Shown one piece after another: positions 59,436 through 64,000 of a DNA stretch of 64,000 nucleotides. The position numbers and the translations under genes were made by a program. A model generated the notes under the pieces. It saw only the letters and a list, made by a program, of their open reading frames with translations, ran no database searches and was not told the DNA's origin. This stretch comes from Geodermatophilus amargosae (GTDB lineage Bacteria > Actinomycetota > Actinomycetes > Mycobacteriales > Geodermatophilaceae). The number at the start of each line of letters is the position of its first letter. The stretch's first letter is position 1. The stretch lies in NCBI RefSeq assembly GCF_900116515.1, contig NZ_FPBA01000007.1, positions 62,001-126,000 on the forward strand. Reading direction: 5' to 3'.

Positions 59436-60779
59436 GTGACCGCGAGTCCGACGCTGGAGCGCCTCGACGCGGCCGACGTCCGCGCGGGCGAGCCGCAGGT
59501 CCACGTCGTCGCGCTGGAGGCGCTGGGCGCCGCCGACGCCGGCGTCGCACTCCCCCGCGAGCCCTACGTCACCGTGCTGGTGCCCGCGCATGACGAGGGC
59601 GACCAGATCGCCGCCACCCTCGAGGGTCTGCGCCGCCAGACGCTGCGCCCGACCCGGGTCGTCGTCGTCGCCGACAACTGCTCCGACGACACCGTCGCCA
59701 TCGCCCGCGCCGCCGGCGCCGAGGTGTTCGAGACCGTGGGCAACACCGCCAAGAAGGCCGGCGCCCTGAACCAGGCGTGGTCGCTGCGCTTCCGCCGGGT
59801 CGCCGAGGGCGACCGCCGGGACGGCGAGCGGCGCGCGGCCGACCGCCGCACGGTCAGCGGCACCGTCCGGGGCCCGGAGCGCCGCGCGCAGGACCGGCGG
59901 GCCGACGACGACCGCCGTGGGCCCGACGGGGACCGGCGCAGCGACAGCACCGGCCGGCCCGACGCGGCCGACGACGACCTGGTCCTCGTCCAGGACGCGG
60001 ACTCCTCGCTCGACGAGGGCTTCCTCGAGGGTGCGGCCACCCACGTGCGGGCCGACGACCGGCTGGGCGCCGTCGGCGGCACGTTCCGCGGCGATCCCGG
60101 CGGTGGCCTCGTCGGGCACCTGCAGCGCAACGAGTACGCCCGCTACGCCCGCGACGTGCGGCGCCTGAAGGGCAAGTGCCTGGTCGTCACCGGTACCGCG
60201 GCGATGTTCCGCGCGGCCACCCTCCGCCGCATCTCCGAGGCCCGGCTCGACGGCCGGGTGCCGCGCGGTGACGGCGCCGGCGGCATCTACGACACCACCG
60301 TCCTCACCGAGGACAACGAGCTGACCTTCGCGATCCTGCACCTGGGCTACCAGGTGCTCAGCCCGAAGGAGTGCACGCTCACCACCGAGGTCATGCCGAC
60401 CTGGCGGGCGCTGTGGAACCAGCGGCTGCGGTGGAAGCGCGGCGCGATCGAGAACTGCGTCCAGTACGGCGTCACGCGCGTCACCTGGCGCTACTGGGGC
60501 CGGCAGCTGCTCACCTTCGCCGGTGTCGTGGTCACGTTCCTCTACCTCGGGTCCCTGGCCGCGTCGCTGCTGAGCAGTGGTCACGTCAAGGTGCAGCCGT
60601 TCTGGCTCGCGGTGACGGGGGTCTTCGTCGTCGAGCGGGTGGTCACCGTCCGCGACCGCGGCTGGCGGCACATGGTCGCCGCGGCGACGATGTACGAGCT
60701 CCTCTACGACGTCTTCCTCCAGCTCGTCCACGCCAAGGCGTACCCGGACGCGGCCCTCCGTCGTGAGAGGAGGTGGTAG
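59436..60779 (+). CDS. Processive family 2 glycosyltransferase with Arg/Asp-rich insert
   Basis: GAGGAGG lies ~8 bp before GTG 59436; the product has 447 residues. The GT-A domain begins YVTVLVPAHDEGDQIAATLEGL and VVVVADNCSDDTVAIA. The DxD is in LVLVQDADSSLDEGF, the acceptor base in TVLTEDNELTF, and the QxxRW motif in WNQRLRWKRGAIEN. Two or more C-terminal transmembrane helices follow. Between NQAWSLRF and the DxD lies a ~55-residue insert (residues ~121-180) made largely of GDRR, ERRAADRR and QDRRADDDRR units. It probably makes a cell-surface polysaccharide. A 54-codon gene follows at once. Confidence 0.9.
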   Translation: MTASPTLERLDAADVRAGEPQVHVVALEALGAADAGVALPREPYVTVLVPAHDEGDQIAATLEGLRRQTLRPTRVVVVADNCSDDTVAIARAAGAEVFETVGNTAKKAGALNQAWSLRFRRVAEGDRRDGERRAADRRTVSGTVRGPERRAQDRRADDDRRGPDGDRRSDSTGRPDAADDDLVLVQDADSSLDEGFLEGAATHVRADDRLGAVGGTFRGDPGGGLVGHLQRNEYARYARDVRRLKGKCLVVTGTAAMFRAATLRRISEARLDGRVPRGDGAGGIYDTTVLTEDNELTFAILHLGYQVLSPKECTLTTEVMPTWRALWNQRLRWKRGAIENCVQYGVTRVTWRYWGRQLLTFAGVVVTFLYLGSLAASLLSSGHVKVQPFWLAVTGVFVVERVVTVRDRGWRHMVAAATMYELLYDVFLQLVHAKAYPDAALRRERRW

Positions 60780-60937
60780 AGATCTACGACAACCCCGCGG
60801 CTCCGCTGGCGGCGGGCGGCACCGGCTCGGTGCTCGCCTACACCGGCTTCGGCAGCATCTGGCTGGCCCTCGCGGCCTTCGCGCTCATCGCGGTGGGCAC
60901 CGCGCTGTTGCGCATCGTGCCCCGCGAGCAGGGATGA
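60773..60937 (+). CDS. 54-residue microprotein with LAYTG motif and membrane helix
   Basis: GTG 60773 overlaps the end of the glycosyltransferase gene. The protein starts VVEIYDNPAAPLAAGG, then has GSVLAYTGFGS, a hydrophobic helix (IWLALAAFALIAVGTALL) and a basic end RIVPREQG. LAxTG plus helix plus basic tail is the layout of a sortase (class E) sorting signal, but there is almost no mature domain before it and no signal peptide. It is probably cotranslated with the glycosyltransferase and could be its small membrane partner. The family is unknown to me by name. Confidence 0.6.
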   Translation: MVEIYDNPAAPLAAGGTGSVLAYTGFGSIWLALAAFALIAVGTALLRIVPREQG

Positions 60938-61015
60938 CCCCCGGGACCCGGTGGCGACGGCGCCACCGGGTCCCCGTGCGTCCGGTCCGGCGCACGGCTC
61001 GGTCCGGTGTGCGGC

Positions 61016-61930
61016 TCAGTCCACGGACCGGCGGTACGCCTCGGCGTCGAGCTCGCCGGCGTAGCGGCGGACCGCCTCGCGCAACGCGTCCTCGGCATCC
61101 CACCCGCGCTGCGCGGCCGCGGCGACGACCGCCAGCAGCCGCTCCCCCAGCTCCTCCGGCGACGACGAGCCCAGCTCGGCCGGCTCCGGCGTCGGGAACC
61201 CGGCCCGCGCGGCCCGGCGCACCAGCGCGGTCCCCCAGGCGGTGGCCGGCTGCGAGCGCGAGACGCCCTCGGTGGGCGAGCGCCGCTGCTTCTCCGCCTT
61301 CTTGATCTCCTCCCAGCCTGCCTCGACGCCGGCGACGTCGCGGGGGCCGGCGTCGCCGAAGACGTGCGGGTGCCGGCGGACCAGCTTCTCGACCAGCTCG
61401 CCGGCCACGTCGTCGACGTCGAAGCGCCGGTCCGGACCGGCCTCGGCGGCGACGCGGGCGTGGAAGACGACCTGCAGCAGCACGTCGCCGAGCTCCTCGC
61501 GCATGGCGACCGGGTCGTCGTCGACGATCGCGTCGTAGGCCTCGTGCGCCTCCTCGAGCAGGTAGCCGCGCAGCGAGGAGTGGGTCTGCTCGGCGTCCCA
61601 CGGGCAGCCGCCGGGCGAGCGCAGCCGGTCCATCACGGTGACGACGTCGAGCAGGCCGGCGCCGGGCGGCTCGGGGGTGCCCTCGACGACCGGCGCGCCG
61701 GGCACCGCCTCCCCCGGCCCGGCCAGCACGGCGACCGCGCCGGGCAGCGCGGCGGCGGCGTCGGCGTCGAGCACGTCGGCGACCTCACGGCCGGCGGCCC
61801 GCAGGACGTCCGCGGTGGCCGCCGCGCCGGGCAGCGCGGCGAGCGGGCGGTCGGCGAGCGCAGCCCAGCCGGCAGGGCCGAGGAGACCGGGCAGACGGGG
61901 GCTGACCGGGACCACGACGGCGACCGGCAC
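61016..61930 (-). CDS. mazG: MazG-family nucleoside triphosphate pyrophosphohydrolase
   Basis: MazG hydrolyses non-canonical or damaged NTPs. The 304-residue product has a variable ~85-residue N-terminus (the actinobacterial SAM-MTase-like remnant). The MazG core follows: LRSPGGCPWDAEQTHSSLRGYLLEEAHEAYDAI, EELGDVLLQVVFHARVA, with the EExxE/ExxD metal sites. A second part begins FDVDDVAGELVEKLVRRHPHVFGD. The start is GTG 61930, 4 bp after the lipoprotein stop; the mazG-lipoprotein-eno neighbourhood is as in mycobacteria. Confidence 0.94.
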   Translation of the reverse strand: MPVAVVVPVSPRLPGLLGPAGWAALADRPLAALPGAAATADVLRAAGREVADVLDADAAAALPGAVAVLAGPGEAVPGAPVVEGTPEPPGAGLLDVVTVMDRLRSPGGCPWDAEQTHSSLRGYLLEEAHEAYDAIVDDDPVAMREELGDVLLQVVFHARVAAEAGPDRRFDVDDVAGELVEKLVRRHPHVFGDAGPRDVAGVEAGWEEIKKAEKQRRSPTEGVSRSQPATAWGTALVRRAARAGFPTPEPAELGSSSPEELGERLLAVVAAAAQRGWDAEDALREAVRRYAGELDAEAYRRSVD

Positions 61931-61934
61931 CGCC

Positions 61935-62927
61935 TCAGCCCCCGGTGCCGGACGCGGGAGCGGCTCCGGTGCCGTCGTCGAGCAGGTCGACCACGCCGCC
62001 CTGGGCCTCCTGCACGACGTCGTCGCCGGAGAACTCGCCGTAGCTCGGGTTGACGGTGACGCCCACGTCGTCGCGGACCCCGTCGACGACGGTGGCCCCC
62101 GCCTCCTCCGCGCCCGTCGCTGCCTCGCTCTCCAGCTGCGGGCGGACCTCCTCGAACGACGGCGTGATCCGCTGCCCGACGAAGGCGACGACCACGCCCT
62201 GCAGGTCGGGGACGGTGACGCTGAAGCCGGTGTTCGGCGCCGCGGCGGTGACGCCCTCGGCCAGCGGCGCCGGCACCTCGGCGACGCCGGTGGGCTGCAG
62301 CGCCGGCAGGGCGACCTCCCCCGGGTAGCGCGCCGCGACGGCCGGGTAGGACGCCGGGGCGGCGGCCAGCTCGGCGACGGCGGCGTCGGCGGTGGGCTGG
62401 TCGGGGACGACGAAGTAGCCGAGCTCGATCTGCTCGAGGCTGCCGCGCACCTCTTCGTACCGGGCGCGCAGCGCGGCCTCGTCGGTGCCGGCGTCCTCCC
62501 CGGAGGCGGCGCCGAGCTCACGGCGCACCAGCTGCTGGCGGGCGCTCTCCCGGACGTCCTCGGGTGAGTAGCCCTGCGCGGCGGCCTGGGCGTAGAGCTC
62601 GTCCTCGTCCCGGCCGGCGAGGGCCGCGTCGACGAAGGCGGTGACGTCGGAGTCGGTCACCTCGACGTCGTTGCGCCGCGCCGCCTCGGCGTAGAGCTCC
62701 TCCCGCACCAGCAGGGTGAGCACCTGGCGGGTGAAGCCGGTGCCGGCGCCGCCCACCGCCTCGGCGATCGCCGGGTCGGCGAGCCGCTCGTCGACGGCGG
62801 ACTGCAGCTCGGCCACCGTGACCTGTTCGTCCCCGATGTAGGCGGCGACGTTGGGCGAGGTCCGGCAGCCGGTCAGGACGACGGCCGCCAGCAGCCCGAG
62901 GGCGACGACGGGACGGCGGGTACGCAC
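61935..62927 (-). CDS. SurA/PrsA-like lipoprotein (foldase-type)
   Basis: From GTG 62927 the product has 330 residues. The signal ends in the lipobox LTGC (Cys21). The next ~150 residues match the SurA N-terminal domain (YIGDEQVTVAELQSAVDERLAD, LVREELYAEAARRNDVEVTDSDV). A region similar to a degenerate peptidyl-prolyl isomerase domain follows (QIELGYFVVPDQPTADAAVAELAA, FSVTVPDLQGVVVAFVGQRITPSFEEV). It probably acts as an extracytoplasmic chaperone. It is cotranscribed with mazG. Confidence 0.85.
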   Translation of the reverse strand: MRTRRPVVALGLLAAVVLTGCRTSPNVAAYIGDEQVTVAELQSAVDERLADPAIAEAVGGAGTGFTRQVLTLLVREELYAEAARRNDVEVTDSDVTAFVDAALAGRDEDELYAQAAAQGYSPEDVRESARQQLVRRELGAASGEDAGTDEAALRARYEEVRGSLEQIELGYFVVPDQPTADAAVAELAAAPASYPAVAARYPGEVALPALQPTGVAEVPAPLAEGVTAAAPNTGFSVTVPDLQGVVVAFVGQRITPSFEEVRPQLESEAATGAEEAGATVVDGVRDDVGVTVNPSYGEFSGDDVVQEAQGGVVDLLDDGTGAAPASGTGG

Positions 62928-63088
62928 GGACGCAGGCTGCCACACCCGGTGTGGTGCACGACGCAGGCGGCGGGCCACCCGGGAGGGTGGTGTCCCCACG
63001 AGGAGGGATGGCCACGCTCCCCGCCGCTGCCAGCATCGCGGGCATGCCGCCGTCCGTCCCCGCGCCCGCGCGCACGGGAGCGCCCGGC

Positions 63089-63709
63089 GTGACCGTCATC
63101 CTCGTGCCCCTGGTGGCCGACGACGACGCGCTGGCCCGCGCCGAGGCCGTGCTCGCGCCTGCCGAGCTGGCCCGCGCCCGGCGCGGCACGCCCGCCGTCC
63201 ACCGGCGCCGGGTCCTGCTGCGCGCCGCCCTGCGGACCGCGCTGGCCACCGAGCTGGGGACCGACCCCCGGCACGTGCCGCTCACCACGGGCCCCACGGG
63301 TCGCCCGGAGCTGCCGGCGCACACCGGCCTGGACGCCGGCTGCTCGGCCGGCGGTGCGCTGGGCGTGGTCGCGGTGGGCCGCGGCCGCCGGATCGGCGTC
63401 GACCTGGAGCCGGTGGCTCCCTGGACGCCGGACGTCGCCGACGAGGGCTGGCTGCACCCGGCCGAGCTGCGGGCGATCGCCCTCCTGCCGCCCGCCGCCC
63501 GCCCGGTCGCGGTGACCCGCGCCTGGACCCGCAAGGAGGCCGTCCTCAAGGCCCGCGGGACCGGCCTCCGGGACGACCCGTCCGCCGTGGTCACCCCCGT
63601 CGGGCGGACCGGCGGGACGGTGGCCGGCTGGACCCTGCACGACGTGCCCGTGCCCGACGGGTGGGTGGCCAGCCTCGCGGTCGCCCCTGACGAGGGGAAC
63701 CCCCGATGA
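63089..63709 (+). CDS. 4'-phosphopantetheinyl transferase (Sfp superfamily)
   Basis: It activates carrier proteins by attaching phosphopantetheine from CoA. GTG 63089 is chosen for GGGAG 8 bp upstream and gives 206 residues; ATG 63044 and ATG 63008 in the same frame are alternatives. Motifs: CSAGGALGVVAVGRGRRIGVDLEPV (metal-binding Asp, Glu) and VTRAWTRKEAVLKARGTGL (WxxKEAxxK). The stop overlaps the next gene by 4 bp. No carrier-protein gene is visible in the window. Confidence 0.88.
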   Translation: MTVILVPLVADDDALARAEAVLAPAELARARRGTPAVHRRRVLLRAALRTALATELGTDPRHVPLTTGPTGRPELPAHTGLDAGCSAGGALGVVAVGRGRRIGVDLEPVAPWTPDVADEGWLHPAELRAIALLPPAARPVAVTRAWTRKEAVLKARGTGLRDDPSAVVTPVGRTGGTVAGWTLHDVPVPDGWVASLAVAPDEGNPR

Positions 63710-64000
63710 CGCTCGCCCCCGCCGCTCCCCAGCTCGCCTCCTTCCGGGCCCGCTGCGAGGAGGTGGCCGGCACCGCCCTGGACGCGCCCGGCGCCCTGCA
63801 CGCCTTCTCGGTGCAGCGGCCCGAGGAGTTCTGGCGCACCCTGCTCGACTGGTCGGGGGTGCCGTGGTCCGGGTCCGCGGACGTCGTCCTCACCGGCACC
63901 GACGTCGAGACCGCCCGCTTCTTCCCCGGCCTGCGGCTGAACTACGCCGAGGCGCTGCTGCGCCCGCTGGACGACGCCGGGGACGACGCGCCCGCGCTCA
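63706..64000 (+). CDS. Acetoacetyl-CoA synthetase-like AMP-forming ligase, N-terminal part (3' end outside window)
   Basis: Only the first ~98 residues are present. FSVQRPEEFWRTLLDWSGVPWSGSADVVLTG and FFPGLRLNYAEALLRP match the acetyl-CoA synthetase N-terminal domain of acetoacetate-CoA ligases and related acyl-CoA synthetases. The ATG overlaps the phosphopantetheinyl transferase stop. The catalytic motifs lie beyond the window. Confidence 0.8.
   Translation, partial: MTLAPAAPQLASFRARCEEVAGTALDAPGALHAFSVQRPEEFWRTLLDWSGVPWSGSADVVLTGTDVETARFFPGLRLNYAEALLRPLDDAGDDAPAL

Overview
The window is chromosomal DNA of very high GC content from a flagellated, mycothiol-producing actinobacterium. The style of the proteins and the local gene orders fit the Geodermatophilaceae (Blastococcus, Geodermatophilus, Modestobacter) best; this placement is inference. 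Supporting signs are frequent GTG starts, 4-bp start/stop overlaps, a mycothiol S-conjugate amidase, a mycothiol-type maleylpyruvate isomerase, the mazG / lipoprotein / eno / ftsB / DUF501 / ppx order known from mycobacteria, and the short-chain prenyl transferase / hemolysin-III pair also seen in mycobacteria. No transposase, integrase, prophage or CRISPR array is visible.

Bases 1-21637 are one flagellar cluster, all on the + strand. It opens inside fliF and continues fliG-fliH-fliI-fliJ, a two-domain peptidoglycan hydrolase, fliK-flgD-flgE; then flbD-motA-motB-fliL; then fliM-fliN-fliO-fliP-fliQ-fliR-flhB; then flhA, a giant FlhF-like protein and a small membrane protein. These genes supply the MS ring, C ring, export ATPase, export gate, hook and stator. 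Filament genes, fliA and flgM are not here. The last three transcription units each start behind the same sequence, TC(A/G)(A/G)-N16-(G/A)CCGATG(A/G), read here as a FliA/WhiG-class promoter. In front of fliM and flhA it sits exactly 7 nt before a GTG, which suggests leaderless mRNAs.

Bases 21638-36790 are a mixed housekeeping and accessory stretch: an AbiEi/DUF559-like gene between two related palindromes, a PIN-PhoH ATPase, a DUF885 peptidase, a Z-prenyl diphosphate synthase, a hemolysin III homologue, a geranylgeranyl-reductase-like flavoprotein, mca, greA, an RNHCP protein and an M3 peptidase. Between about 30.65 and 32.35 kb lie three damaged genes: a frameshifted secreted AMIN-like protein, an HxlR regulator without its N-terminus, and a frameshifted thioredoxin.

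Bases 36902-53225 hold a DrrAB-type ABC exporter, threonine ammonia-lyase, an AAA+ ATPase / VWA pair with a downstream acetyltransferase and hydrolase, a DUF2252 protein, an SGNH hydrolase, a thiolase, a Bax-inhibitor-1 protein, a frameshifted secreted M28 aminopeptidase, a tRNA with UAA anticodon but a short variable loop, and a type II NADH dehydrogenase.

Bases 53277-64000 hold a family-5 uracil-DNA glycosylase, a CelD-type acetyltransferase, a DUF4235 protein, the ppx-DUF501-ftsB-eno block, a glycosyltransferase followed by a 54-aa LAYTG microprotein, mazG, a SurA-like lipoprotein, a phosphopantetheinyl transferase and the start of an acyl-CoA synthetase.

The observations most worth following are the shared flagellar promoter pattern, the P-loop-less FlhF relative with eight identical 15-bp repeats, the signal-less NlpC/P60-lytic transglycosylase fusion in the flagellar operon, a 61-nt structured element present twice, and the class I tRNA with a UAA anticodon.
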